Shown in pieces: positions 10,835-21,825 of a DNA stretch of 64,000 bases (positions are counted from its first letter, which is position 1; every line of letters starts with the position of its first letter). Location: contig NC_083890.1 in the NCBI RefSeq assembly GCF_032452875.1, positions 46,188,483 to 46,252,482 on the forward strand. The letters are read 5' to 3'. The translations under genes and the position numbers were made by a program. The notes beneath the pieces were generated by a model that worked only from the letters and a program-made list of their open reading frames with translations, ran no database searches and was not told the DNA's origin. Origin of the DNA: Bos javanicus. Its lineage: Eukaryota; Chordata; Mammalia; Artiodactyla; Bovidae.

Positions 10835-11099
10835 TGGTTGCTTTTGAGGAGAAGGACTGGTTTTGCTTTTCTACAGCACCTATCACTCTCAGAAACTGTC
10901 TGGTGTATTTTTTTTTTTTTTTTTTTTGCTGACTTATTTATTGTCTGTTTCTCCCACTATCACACAAATACTTCCCAACAGCTGTATCTCCAGTAACTAA
11001 AATAGTGCTTGGCATATTTTAGATTCTTAATAGTTTCTGCTTTTCCTTTTAAGTGAAAATGAGCTTAGCATTCAGAGATGGGAGTGAGATTTACTTTTA

Positions 11100-11470
11100 C
11101 CCGTTTGCCATTTTTTTATGGCTCAAATATTTAACTTTTTACTATGAAAAATTCAAATACATGCACACGTAAATAAATGGCCATATATTCATCATCCCAG
11201 ACTAATGATCACCTCACGGCCAATTTGTTTCACATATGTCTCCCCTCCCATCCTTCTCCTCCAGGTTAGTTTGAAATAAATCCTAGACATCATTATAATT
11301 TTAAACATTTCAACATGTAACTATAACACATTCCATACCTCAACAAATAAACAATTTGTTACTATAAAATATCCAGTGTTCACATCTCCTTAATCAGTGT
11401 CATTATTTTTTTGTTATAGGTTGTTTGAATTTTATTTAACAGTGTGCATGTCTTTTTATACAATCAGTTA
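11100..11470. mobile_element. Ancient interspersed repeat, family uncertain (LINE-like)
   Basis: The order 'cacctcacggccaatttgtt', 'ataaatcctagacatcatta', 'cagtgttcacatctccttaa' matches a repeat common in eutherian genomes. I think it is an old L1-type sequence but I cannot fix the family or strand. It is flanked by single-copy DNA; a T-run lies at 10909-10928. Confidence 0.4.
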
Positions 11471-11514
11471 TAGTTGCTCCTTGTTCACAGTCTAGTAGAG
11501 GATATCATTTCACC

Positions 11515-11812
11515 TCTCTGTCCATTCGTTCTTCCATCCATCCTTTCATCCATCCCACTGAGGAAATACATAAGAGTGTGAGTCACTCGGTCGTGTCCGA
11601 CTCTTTGTGACCCCATGGACTGTAGCCCACCAGGCTCCTCTGTCCATGGGATATCTCAAGCAAGAATACTGGAGTGAGTTGCCATTTCCCTCTCCAAAGT
11701 AAATGCATGTTAAGTGACTACTATGTGCCAAACACTGTTCCAGAAGCCCAGGATGCATTTGTGAACAAAAAGACAACCAAAATTGCTGCCCTCCTAAAGC
11801 TTTTACTCTAGC
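11515..11812 (-). mobile_element. L2 3' fragment, split by a SINE
   Basis: The (CCAT)n-rich left edge at 11515-11555 and 'ctactatgtgccaaacactg ... gtgaacaaaaagacaa ... gctgccctcc' match the reverse of the L2 3' end. A Bov-A SINE at 11575-11697 separates the parts. Confidence 0.65.
11575..11697 (-). mobile_element. Bov-A monomer SINE
   Basis: Only the BovB-derived body ('cactcggtcgtgtccgactc' to 'gccatttccctctcc') is present, with no tRNA head. It lies within an L2 fragment. Flanks share 'aaat(a/g)cat', a tentative target duplication. Confidence 0.85.
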
Positions 11813-11830
11813 TGAGGGAGGCCAGTTTCA

Positions 11831-11963
11831 GGGATTTTTCCTGGTGGTGCAGTGGCTCAGACTCCACGCTCCCAATGCAGGGGCCCCAGGTTTGATCCCT
11901 GGTCCAGGAACTAGATCTCATATACAGTAACCCAGAGTTCAAACGCTGAAAATAAAAAAAAAG
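11831..11963 (+). mobile_element. CHR-1-type SINE
   Basis: Head 'cctggtggtgcagtggctca', B-box region 'aggtttgatccctggtccag' and an A-rich end 'aaaataaaaaaaaa'. No BovB-like tail, which separates it from Bov-tA. Confidence 0.75.
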
Positions 11964-12570
11964 ATCTCGCATTCTAGGTTGAAGATCTTGTATGTCACAA
12001 TTGAATAAACAAGTAAATGTTAAAAGAAAACCCCAAACACCTGTACATAAAAAGTTGATCACAGTACAATGTAACATGAATTATAATAGAAGGGAAAGTG
12101 TCTTCATAAGATTGACATAAGAGATTCACAGTATGTAGGCCTTATTGTGGCATTTAAAACTTGCAACATTTTGTATTCTGATAAAACTCTGTAGACAGAG
12201 AATATTGATTCTTTCTATAAAGAGTTAAGTAAACTAAAACCACATTTTCATAAAAACTTCTTTGCAACTGTGTTGACGGGGCTGTGTTATTACGTATCAA
12301 GGCATGATAACTGCCGGCCGGAACATTATTTGCCAGGGTTTGGAGGATCAGACTTGGTTGTTTACCTTACAGAGCTGGGACCAGTCTGACACCAGGTTCT
12401 GGCATATGGTCTGCAAACAGCGGACTGGAGTTTATATGAACCAGGCCAGTGGGTATAAACTAATGCTCCTCTAGCAGGTCTCCTTAGAGAGACCCTTTTG
12501 TTAGAACACAAACAACATCAGTGAAGGCGCCATCCCTAGATCAAAAAGTGTCAGTTTAGGAAAAGCAGAA
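11964..12570. other. Single-copy DNA, no gene seen
   Basis: No repeat signature. The segment 12250-12480 has balanced base composition and several conserved-looking blocks, but no reading frame or splice signals. Confidence 0.45.
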
Positions 12571-12609
12571 TTATTGGTCAGATCAGATCAGATGAGATCA
12601 GTCGCTCAG

Positions 12610-15189
12610 TCATGTCCGACTCTTTGCGACCCCATGAATTGCAGCACACCAGGCCTCCCTGGCCATCACCAACTCCCGGAGTTCACTCAGACTCACGTCC
12701 ATCGAGTCAGTGATGCCATCCAGCCATCTCATCCTCTGTCGTCCCCTTCTCCTCCTGCCCCCAATCCCTCCCAGCATCAGAGTCTTTTCCAATGAGTCAA
12801 CTCTTCGCATGAGGTGGCCAAAGTACTGGAGTTTCAGCTTTAGCATCATTCCTTCCAAAGAAATCCCAGGACTGATCTCCTTCAGAATGGACTGGTTGGA
12901 TCTCCTTGCAGTCCAAGGGACTCTCAACAGTCTTCTCCAACACCACAGTTCAAAAGCATCAATTCTTCGGCGCTCAGCCTTCTTCACAGTCCAACTCTCA
13001 CATCCATACATGACCACAGGAAAAACCATAGCCGTGACTAGACGAACCTTTGTTGGCAAAGTAATGTCTCTGCTTTTGAATATGCTATCTAGGTTGGTCA
13101 TAACTTTCCTTCCAAGGAGTAAGTGTCTTTTAATTTCATGGCTACAGTCACCATCTGCAGTGGTTTTGGAGCCCAGAAAAATAAAGTCTGACACTGTTTC
13201 CACTGTTTCCCCATCTATTTCCCATGAAGTGATGGGACCGGATGCCATGATCTTCGTTTTCTGAATGTTGAGCTTTAAGCCAACTTTTTCACTCTCCTCT
13301 TTCACTTTCATCAAGAGGCTTTTTAGTTCCTCTTCACTTTCTGCCATAAGGGTGGTGTCATCTGCATATCTGAGGTTATTGATATTTCTCCCGGCAATCT
13401 TGATTCCAGCTTGTGCTTCTTCCAGCCCAGGGTTTCTCATGATGTACTCTGCATATAAGTTAAATAAGCAGGGTGACAATATACAGCCTTGATGAAGTCC
13501 TTTTCCTATTTGGAACCAGTCTGTTGTTCCATGTCCAGTTCTAACTGTTGCTTCCTGACCTGCATACAGATTTCTCAAGAGGCAGATCAGGTGGTCTGGT
13601 ATTCCCATCTCTTTCAGAATTTTCCACAGTTGATTGTGATCCACACAGTCAAAGGCTTTGGCATAGTCAATAAAGCAGAAATAGATGGTTTTCTGGAACT
13701 CTCTTGCTTTTTCCATGATCCAGTGGATGTTGGCAATTTGATCTCCGGTTCCTCTGCCTTTTCTAAAACCAGCTTGAACATCAGGAAGTTCACGGTTCAC
13801 ATATTACTGAAGCCTGGCTTGGAGAATTTTGAGCATTACTTTACTAGCATGTGAGATGAGTGCAATTGTGCAGTAGTTTGAGCATTCTTTGGCATCGCCT
13901 TTCTTTGGGATTGGAATGAAAACTGACGTTTTCCAGTCCTGTGGCCACTGCTGAGTTTTCCAAATTTGCTGGCATATTGAGTGCAGCACTTTCACAGCAT
14001 CATCTTTCAGGATTTGGAATAGCTCAACTGGAATTCCATCACCTCCACTAGCTTTGTTTGTAGTGATGCTTTCTAAGGCCCACTTGACTTCACATTCCAG
14101 GATGTCTGGCTCTAGGTCAGTGATCACACCATTGTGATTATCTGGGTCATGAAGATCTTTTTTGTACAGTTCTTCCATGTATTCTTGCCACCTCTTCTTA
14201 ATATCTTCTGCTTCTGTTAGGTCCATACCATTTCTGTCCTTTTTTGAGTGCATCTTTGCATGAAATGTTCCTTTGGTATCTCTGATTTTCTTGAAGAGAT
14301 CTCTAGTCTTTCCCATTCTGTTTTCCTCTATTTCTTTGCATTGATTGCTGAAGAAGGCTTTCGTATCTCTTCTTGCTATTCTTTGGAACTCTGTATTCAG
14401 ATGTTTATATCTTTCCTTTTCTCCTTTGCTTTTCACTTCTCTTCTTTTCACAGCTATTTGTAAGGCCTCCCCAGACAGCCATTTTGCTTTTTTGCATTTC
14501 TTTTCCATGGGGATGGTCTTGATCCCTGTCTCCGGTACAATGTCATGAACCTCATTCCATAGCTCATCAGGCACTCTATCTATCAGATCTAGGCCCTTAA
14601 TTCTATTTCTCACTTCCACTGTATAATCATAAGGGATTTGATTTAGGTCATACCTGAATGGTCTAGTGGTTTTCCCTACTTTCTTCAATTTAAGTCTGAA
14701 TTTGGCAATAAGGAGTTCATGGTCTGAGCCCACAGTCAGCTCCTGGTCTTGTTTTGCTGACTGTATAGAGCTTCTCCATCTTTGGCTGCAAAGAATATAA
14801 TCAATCTGATTTTGGTGTTGACCATCTGGTGATGTCCATGTATAGAGTCTTCTCTTGTGTTGTTGGAAGAGGGTGTTTGCTATGACCAGTGCATTTTCTT
14901 GGCAAAACTCTTTCAGTCTTTGCCCTGCTTCATTCTGTATTCCAAGGCCAAATTTGCCTGTTACTCCAGGTGTTTCTTGACTTCCTACTTTAGCATTCCA
15001 GTCCCCTATAATGAAAAGGACATCTTTTTTGGGTGTTAGTTCTAAAAGGTCTTGTAGGTCTTCACAGAACTGTTCAACTTTAGCTTCTTCAGAGTTGGGG
15101 CATAGACTTGGATTACTGTAATATTGAATGGTTTGCCTTGGAAAAGGACAGAGATCATTCTGTCGTTTTTGAGATTGCATCCAAGTACA
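12610..15189 (-). pseudogene. BovB ORF2: endonuclease C-terminal part plus reverse transcriptase, broken
   Basis: The frame is nearly continuous on the minus strand. In order: an APE-type endonuclease part with 'GDWNAKVG' (about 14985-15015) and 'DYILCSQRW' (about 14790); a linker rich in lysine and arginine; RT with 'IPKKGDAKECSNY', 'FIDYAKAFDCVDH' and the catalytic YADD box at 13357-13368; then 'MYGCESWTVKKAE' and the arginine-rich 'GGRRRRGRQRMRW' segment. Breaks: a TAA stop at about 13801-13803, a short deletion shifting frame near 15093, and loss of the N-terminal endonuclease, which lies inverted at 15190-15981. In an intact element this protein would nick target DNA and copy BovB and Bov-tA RNA. 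This copy cannot. Confidence 0.9.
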
Positions 15190-15981
15190 ATCCCATGGAG
15201 CTATCCCATGTTGAAGGTCAGGAAGGGAGGCGGTGAGGAGATACCCCTCTTCCAAGGTAAGGAGCATTGGCTGCGCTTTGCTGGAGCAGCCGTGAAGAGA
15301 TACCCCACGCCCAGGGTAAGAGAAACCCAAGTAAGATGGTAGGTGTTGCAAGAGGGCATCAGAGGGCAGACACACTGAAACCATACTCACAGAAAACTAG
15401 TCAATCTAATCACACTAGGACCACAGCCTTGTCTAACTCAATGAAACTAAGCCATGCCCATGGGGCAACCCAAGATGGGTGGGTCATGGTGGAGAGATCT
15501 GACAGAATGTGGTCCACTGGAGAAGGGAATGGCAAACCTCTTCAGTATTCTTGCCTTGAGAACCCCATGAACAGTATGAAAAGGCAAAATGATAGGATAC
15601 TGAAAGAGAGACTCCCCAGGTCAGTAGGTGCCCAATATGCTACTGGAGATCAGTGGAGAAATAACTCCAGAAAGAATGAAGGGATGGAGCCAAAGCAAAA
15701 AGAATACCCAGCTGTGGATGTGACTGGTGATAGAAGCAAGGTCCGATGCTGTAAAGAGCAATATTGCATAGGAACCTGGAATGTCAGGTCCATGCATCAA
15801 GGCACATTGGAAGTGGTCAAACAAGAGATGGCAAGAGTGAATGTTGACATTCTAGAAATCAGCGAACTGAAATGGACTGGAATGGGTGAATTTAACTCAG
15901 ATGACCATTATATCTACTACTGTGGGCAGGAATCCCTCAGAAGAAATGGAGTAGCCATCATGGTCAACAAAAGAGTCTGAG
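15190..15981 (+). pseudogene. BovB 5' region and ORF2 N-terminus, inverted relative to the rest
   Basis: The first part (15190-15700) matches the BovB 5' leader, including the repeated 'gagatacccc' units and a SINE-like 'cactggagaagggaatggca'. From about 15770 the frame gives the start of the APE-type endonuclease: 'GTWNVRSMHQGTLEVVKQEM', a 'DILEISELKWTG' segment with the catalytic glutamate region, then 'NGVAIMVNKRV' and a stop made by the right target copy. The usual RNEN-like glutamate motif context is intact locally, but the domain is severed from its second half. Confidence 0.88.
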
Positions 15982-15989
15982 TTATTGGT

Positions 15990-16432
15990 AGGTTCTATTA
16001 AACCTCAAAGTATTTTTGATTAGTACTGAACCCCACATTGAAATGCAGCATTTTAACTCCTGAACGGAAATGCCAGCAGCATTTGAAAGCAATGTTAAAA
16101 CAGAAAAGGGCCAAGACAATCTTTTAAAACTCGTTGGATCCTCAAGACAGTAGCTCACCTTGAGCTCTTTGGTTACAAGTGAAATCTGCTTGAAAGAGGA
16201 TGGGAGGAACTCTTGACAAGATTCTCTAAAGCCTGCGAAGTAGCAGTTCTGCTCTTTATGCGAGTCCCTCAGAACTTCTGCCTCTGAGTGCTGCTCTTTC
16301 CTACACAGCAGTCACTTTAGTAGCTCAAAGGTTTAGTAGCTCAAAGTGTTTCTGAAACACCTCCCTTATGTTTGCTTCCAAAGACAGTTAACAGTTATGT
16401 AAGAAAACAATCCACTTTCTTTTTTTGTTTGT
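15990..16432. other. Single-copy DNA, no gene seen
   Basis: Flank of the BovB insertion. A short direct repeat 'tttagtagctcaaag' occurs at 16316-16347. No coding signal. Confidence 0.45.
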
Positions 16433-16555
16433 TTATTGTTAAATGTTTACTTATTTATTTGGCTGCACCGAATCTTAGTTCCACGATCAGGGATGGAACC
16501 CGGGCCCCCTGCATTGGGAGCTCAGAGTCTCAGCCACTGGACAACCAGGGAAGTC
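16433..16555 (-). mobile_element. CHR-2-type SINE, short
   Basis: Reverse copy: 'tttatttggctgcaccgaat', 'gatcagggatggaacccggg', 'cccctgcattgggagctcag', ending 'ccactggacaaccaggga'. Confidence 0.85.
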
Positions 16556-16589
16556 TCTACACTTGTTGTTGAATAATGAACCAATTTCT

Positions 16590-16846
16590 ATTTTATCCAT
16601 GACTGGACTGCTAGAGCTCTGAGGGCAGGAATCATAGCTTACACTGTTTTGTTTTCTACACCATCTAGCACAGAAGTGAGCATGTGGCATTATGGAATAG
16701 TAGAGGGCTGAGCGGTTGAACTGGAGTAAAGAGACTGGAATTCTAGACCTCTGTCCTGTCTCTGTGCTGCAGAGCTACCTTAGGACACTCCTGTGACACT
16801 TGCTGGGCTTCTGGCATGACTTTGGGTCTTAACTTTCTGCGGAGCC
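16590..16846 (+). mobile_element. Old L2/MIR-like sequence
   Basis: 'gagctctgagggcaggaatc ... caccatctagcacagaa' resembles an L2 3' end. The following 16700-16840 weakly resembles MIR ('ctggaattctagacc', 'gctaccttaggacac'). Divergence is high. Confidence 0.4.
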
Positions 16847-17170
16847 TATTAGTTTCCTAGTGCTGCCAGAACAAACTCCCACAGACTAGGGGACTTACAA
16901 CAGCAGACATGTACTCCCTCATACATGAGGCCAGAAGCTGGACACCTAGAGGGCAGGCCACACTCCATCTCAAGGCTCCAGGGGAGATTTCTTCCAGCCT
17001 CTGCAGCTTCTGGTGGCTCTGCTATTCCTTTGGTTTCCAGTCTCTGCGTCTGTCTTCACATGGTCTTTTTCTCTGCATCTCAAATCTCCTCTCTTTCCTT
17101 GCATAGAGACACCCAGTCACTTGATTTAGGACCCACCCTAAATCCAGGACGTTCTCATATTGAGATCCTT
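16847..17170 (-). mobile_element. MLT1-type MaLR LTR
   Basis: The reverse reading begins with the LTR end 'tattagtttcctagtgctgc' and continues with 'acaacagcagacatgtactc', 'gcttctggtggc', 'gtcttcacatggtc' and 'gatttaggacccaccctaaa'. The order of blocks matches an ERVL-MaLR LTR. Solo and old. Confidence 0.75.
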
Positions 17171-17341
17171 AACTCTTCAGAGTCCCTTGGACTGCAGGGA
17201 GATCCAACCAGTCAATCCTAAAGGAAATCAACCCTGAATATTCTTTGGAAGGACTGATGCTGAACATGAAGCTCCAATACTTTGGCCACCTGATGCAAAG
17301 AGCTGACTCATTGAGAAAGACCCTGATGCTGGGAAAGACTT
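17171..17341 (+). mobile_element. Internal BovB fragment lacking both ends
   Basis: 171 bp from the ORF2 C-terminal region ('gagtcccttggactgcaggg' to 'gaccctgatgctgggaaaga'). Neither the 5' end nor the tandem-repeat tail is present, and no target duplication is visible. It abuts the MLT1 LTR directly, so a rearrangement or deletion seems likelier than a simple insertion. Confidence 0.88.
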
Positions 17342-18671
17342 TCAGGATGATTTCATTTCATCTTGAAAATTAATTTGCTATTCTTAGATGTCAGTAAGTC
17401 AATTTCCCAAATGTTTCATGTGTAAATTGTCTTATGTTAGCTACTCTCAAGAAAACCTAAGCTTTTAAAAGAATGCTTGGGTGAGAATGAAGTTTGAAAT
17501 AGTGGAAAAAAATTGATATAACATTTATTTCTTGTGTCTTGTTTGGAAAAGAATGCTTGGCAGCCTTTGAGATCAAATGGAATGGTCATTTAACTGTGTA
17601 TTAGTTTCATCTAAGTCTACTTCATTTTTATTTGTGTTAGGACCTAGCCTCCTCCTGTACTTGGGGAGGAGGTTTGTGCCACTTCCCCCACATATGGACA
17701 CCATATTTTCTGAACCCTAAAACTGGAATGTATATATGCCCTGAAGATGTTTTGGCACAAAACATCTGATGTTGGGTCAGAGTATTAAAAACCAAGAATA
17801 CAATGGGAAATAACTTACATATTTTTCTTAAAGCACATTTTTCTTAAATTGACCTGATAATCCAAGTTTTCTAAGGATGCCTTTTCTCCTCTAAAAATAA
17901 ATTAACTCAGATGCTCCTTACCGTTCTATTGGATTAACAGGGTGACTTTTACATGAACATCATTCAATTGTGTAATGTGATTAGGGTAAAGTGCAAAAAA
18001 TATTGAGTGCTGTAATGAATATTGGAATGCATGTAGATTCTTTTCTCTTGGATAGTTACTGTCGTGAAAGTGCAGCTCTGATGCAGAAAGTTCACCATGT
18101 CGGTACAACAGTGCCTGTGGGCAGATGCTCAGCTCGTCTTCCACAGGAGAGATAATTAAGAGACAATGGTATAGAGTCGCGTGTTGCAGCCTGTAGAGTG
18201 CTCCCAGGTGTTGACCTTGCAGCTTCAAGCGACTTAGAGAACGGCTTGGTTTTCAAAATTACAATTCCTCCCAGGTTCTAGAGGGAGGCTCAGATGAGAT
18301 TCTTCAGACTTTACTCCATCTCAGAAATGGTAAAATGCCTAGTTTGGGGAAAGTTGCCCTCTCCTTGGAGAGGATACTAGAACTTCAGGGGCTTCAAAAA
18401 TGCGGGACATATAGGAGACTTGGGAAAGCTGCCAGAAGGAAGCAGTTTTCTATTTCGCACAAATCTTTGCAATAACAGGAAGGTGGAGAGTGAGTGGGAG
18501 AAAAACGACAGGGGAAAACCACCGACTGGGAGCATAGTTCGAAAAGGTTAGCATAGACATGGCTGCCTCTTTTTGTGTGGTCCTCATGGTCACATGCTTC
18601 TCAATTACATATAACCTTTTAATCAAAATGCTAAGAAGGGGAGCAGTGTGGGTTTGTCAACATTAGAAGTA
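17342..18671. other. Single-copy DNA, no gene seen
   Basis: A 1.3-kb stretch without young repeats. A perfect inverted repeat 'agatgtttt'/'aaaacatct' with a 5-nt loop lies at about 17746-17768. No exon or RNA gene recognised. Confidence 0.5.
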
Positions 18672-19366
18672 CAGACAGACTTTGGAGATATTACAGGTCT
18701 GGATCCAGACGATCCTAACTCAGCGAGTATTGCAATAAAGTGGACCCCATGAATTTTTGATTTTCCAGTGCATCTAAAAGCTATGTTTGCTCTATGCTGT
18801 AGCCTGGTAAGTGCACAGCAGCATTATGTCTAAAAAAAAGCAATACACTTAACACTAACTAAAACATACTTTAGTGCTAAAAAATGCTAATTATCCCCTG
18901 AGCCTTCATTGAGCCATAATCTTTTTGCAATAGTAACATCAAAGATCACTGATCACAGATCATCATAACAAACAGAACAATAATAAAAATTTAAATATTG
19001 CTAGAATTATTGAAATATGACATAGAGACAAGGAATGAGCAAATTCTCATGGAAAAATGGTGCTGATAGAGACCTGGTGGATGTAAAGTTGCCAGAAACC
19101 TTCAGTTTTGTAAAAAATGCAATACCTGGGAAGCGGAGTAAAGTGAAGCGCAATCAAACAATGGTGGTGCTCGTGGTAAAGAACCTGCCTGATAATGCAG
19201 GAGACATGGGTTTGATCCTTGGGTCGGGAAGATCCTCTAGAGTAGGAAATGGCAACCTGCTCTAGTATTCTTGCCTGGAAAATTCCATGGACAGTGGAGC
19301 CTGGCGGGCTGCAGTCCATGGTGTCGCAGAGAATTGGACATGACTGAGCAAACACACACAAGCCTG
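18672..19366 (+). mobile_element. Internally deleted Tigger1 DNA transposon (MITE-like), split by a SINE
   Basis: The left end 'cagacagactttggagatat', then 'ttttccagtgcatctaaaag', 'agcattatgtctaaaaaaa' and 'tttagtgctaaaaaatgcta', are Tigger1 (pogo/mariner superfamily) hallmarks. After 'cataatctttttgc' the sequence jumps directly to the far end ('caatagtaacatcaaagatc', 'actgatcacagatcatcata'), so the transposase is deleted. TA dinucleotides flank the element at 18670-18671 and 19367-19368, as expected for this superfamily. A Bov-tA copy sits near the right end. Confidence 0.85.
19161..19348 (+). mobile_element. Bov-tA SINE inside Tigger1
   Basis: Head 'ggtaaagaacctgcctgata', B-box-like 'gggtttgatccttgggtcgg' and tail to 'ggacatgactgag'. 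It is bounded by short 'caaaca' repeats (19155-19160, 19349-19354). Confidence 0.88.
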
Positions 19367-19368
19367 TA

Positions 19369-20485
19369 TGCTGCTGCTGAAATCCGACAAAAAGAACCCT
19401 ACTCAAACTTATGGCGATATGGCAACCATGGGAATCTGCTTGCTTGTACAAACTGGGGTGAGATTGAATAGTATTGAAAGAGACCCAAATCTCAATGAAC
19501 AGAATAATGTCCTATAAAAAAAGTAATCCAGAGAACCAGTACTTTCTGCCCAAGAATATCATCAACCCCCTTCAGCACTGCATTGAATGCAGTCTACGTG
19601 TTCACATGTGTGTGTGTCTTAGCAATAACGAAACCAGCCTTTCCTCGTGTGAAGATTGTTTGGGGATCAGTTAAATGGGAATAAATAATGTCTCATGTGT
19701 AGAAGCCCCTATGTGTGCTGCCATTTCGAAATATTGATTTCCTTTTATTCCATTCAAAAAGGAGACCCATGAGGCGCAGAGAGAGGAGGGCGCTGTCTCT
19801 GTGTGAATACTAATAGGGGAATCAAGGAAACAGAGGCGCATCAAGTTTCATCTTTCGGTTTCCTGGAGGCGCAGACTCTGCAAGTTGTCACCTCGGTGTA
19901 TTCAGTGCTTTTTGAAGCACTAGACTCCTCCAGAGAGAATGTCAGCCCCAGCCCTGGGCAGTTTTGACAAACAGAGTATATATTGATACATGATAAAGTA
20001 TGCTAGAAATCACCCCAGCGCTAAGGGCTACTATAGTTTTAATATCATCATTTGAATTAACAAGCATTCTGTGGAGAAATAATGAGCTTTCATTATTCAG
20101 AACATCATCCTTACCCGGGGAACTCAGAAACCATTAGCTCTTGAGAACTTAATGAAAAGATGATAAAGAATGTTTTAGATAAAAGTTTGAACGAGCACAC
20201 TTGATAACCGAGGTAAAATATTAATGTTTGCTTGGATGATGTATTGGGGTGGCTGAGCTGGGCTCAGTGAAGCCACAATGCCAAGTGTGCGATGAGCCTG
20301 TGGGGCTACTGGACTAGCCCAAGGCTCGGCGCCGGAGCTGTCATGCCCAGCATCACCTCGCTGACAGCGTGGCCAGGTTTCTTTTAGACCTACAGACAAG
20401 AGGGGATTCTGGTGGTTAGGAAAAAGAAGGAATATTGCTAAAGTGTGATCAACAGGTATTGATGGACAGATTCAGAACTGGCTTA
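19369..20485. other. Single-copy DNA, no gene seen
   Basis: 1.1 kb without recognisable repeats. Contains TAAT/ATTA-rich and GATA-rich blocks at 19990-20180. Candidate non-coding conserved sequence, untested. Confidence 0.45.
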
Positions 20486-20702
20486 TCAAGTAATTTTTTT
20501 TTATTGGAGTAAAATTGCTTTATAATGCTGTGTTAGTTTCTGCTGTACAACAAGTGAATCAGCTGTATGAATACATATATCCCCTCCCTCGTAGACCTCC
20601 CCCCACGCCCCTCATCCCATCCACCTAGGTGGTCACAGAGCACCACGCTGAGCTCCTTGTGCTATTCAGCAGCCTCCCACTAGCCATCTATTTTTTTTTT
20701 AG
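20486..20702 (-). mobile_element. L1 3' fragment
   Basis: Reverse reading of an L1 3' region: 'tattggagtaaaattgcttt', 'gtgttagtttctgctgtaca', 'agctccttgtgctattcagc', with T-runs on both sides. Confidence 0.8.
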
Positions 20703-21224
20703 GTCTCTGATGTTTTAAATATAGATAAAATACTAGAGTCTATATGGTCAATATTTTGTTTCTCATGTCTTAGTGTGATTAAAAGACTAGGAAATTTTAG
20801 GTTAGCCTTTCAGTTCTGCATTTTAAAATAAATCTGCATTGGGAAGAGGAAGAAAAAAGAAGTGAAAAACAAGCAAAAAAAGGGATTGTATCTTTAACAC
20901 TTGGACATCAACGTGAATGGTCTCTGAACTGACAGATGGAACTTGATGAATGTAGACATGAAATAAGAATAAAGCTTACAGTTGAGCTCTTGGAAAATGT
21001 AGAAGGTAGAATACAAAAAAGTGCCATTCACTTGTTCACTGTACAAAGATCACCCCTGGTAATACTTTTAGCCTTTTTTTTTGCAGGGTTTAGATTATTT
21101 ACATGGCAGCGACCATGTAGCATATGCAGAATTATGTATGTTGTCATTTTTAGAGACAGTTTCTGGTTATAAAAATAATACAGAATTATCTAAAACTGGA
21201 AGATACTGGAGATTATTAAAACTT
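20703..21224. other. Single-copy DNA, no gene seen
   Basis: A pyrimidine tract and AG at 21074-21086 precede an open segment that begins 'GLDYLHG'. The resemblance to a kinase motif does not continue, so I do not call an exon. Confidence 0.45.
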
Positions 21225-21320
21225 TTGTCCATGAAGATCACCCTGGAGAGCTTATTAAAAGCACAGTCTCCTGGACCCCACCTCAGAACTACTGAATAAA
21301 ATATCCAGCGAAGAGGCAGT
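21225..21320 (+). mobile_element. MER5A-type hAT-Charlie MITE fragment
   Basis: 'gatcaccctggagagcttat', 'agcacagtctcctggacccc' and 'acctcagaactactgaataa' match the central part of MER5A, an old non-autonomous hAT element. Confidence 0.75.
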
Positions 21321-21334
21321 CTCAGGGGTAGAAC

Positions 21335-21570
21335 TGTCCAGGTTAGACTCTTTTGGTCTCATCACTTAGCAGTACGTTGCCTTGAGCGTATTTTTCCACC
21401 TCTTGAAGCTGCAGTTCTCTCATTTATAAGTTAAGGCTAAAAAGAGTACATACCTTAAGGCTGTTATAAGGATTAAATGGCATAATGCCCATAAAACACA
21501 TAGAATATTGGTCGGCACATAGCGTGAACTCAAATGCTAGCAATTAATATTATTATTAATAGTATTACTG
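21335..21570 (+). mobile_element. MIR SINE
   Basis: 'cttgaagctgcagttctctc', 'aaggctgttataaggattaa', 'atgg' and 'cggcacatagcgtgaactca' match the core and 3' part of MIR in order. Confidence 0.8.
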
Positions 21571-21825
21571 TTGTAACCCTTCTTCTCAGTTACAAGCGGC
21601 TCTAATGGACCATTAGAATCGTGATGTGTCCTTAGTCTTTTTTGTCTTATATTTAAGAGTACAGTTAGGATTGTGTTAGTGTGGATAGACTGATTTGCAC
21701 TCAGTATCCTTTCCAAACTTATTCCAGTGTGTATTCCTGTACATTTCTCCCTTGTAGCTAAGATTCTGAATATGATTTAGGTTCCAGAAAGTAGCTGAAT
21801 TGGATGCACTCACCTAAGATTCTGA

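Larger units (their letters stand above)
12579..15981 (-). mobile_element. Near full-length BovB LINE with inverted 5' segment (twin priming)
   Basis: One 3.4-kb insertion, bounded by an 8-bp perfect target duplication 'ttattggt' at 12571-12578 and 15982-15989. From 12579 to about 15189 the element reads on the minus strand: endonuclease C-terminal part, reverse transcriptase, C-terminal region and a (GATCA)n-like tail next to the left target copy. From about 15190 to 15981 the 5' part of the same element reads on the plus strand. The plus segment ends at 'aacaaaagagtctga' and the minus segment starts with 'ttggatgcaatctc', which are adjacent points in the BovB sequence. This is the layout expected from twin-primed reverse transcription. 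Confidence 0.93.

Noticed and set aside
12710..13854. Three long plus-strand frames (184, 75 and 121 codons) inside the BovB
   Set aside because: They are antisense readings of ORF2. The same antisense frames recur at 4841-5521, 24104-24763, 30236-30760 and 44523-45131 wherever BovB lies, so they reflect codon bias of the sense strand.
21081..21180. 'QGLDYLH' as a protein kinase exon
   Set aside because: The similarity ends after seven residues; no HRD or downstream kinase motif follows.
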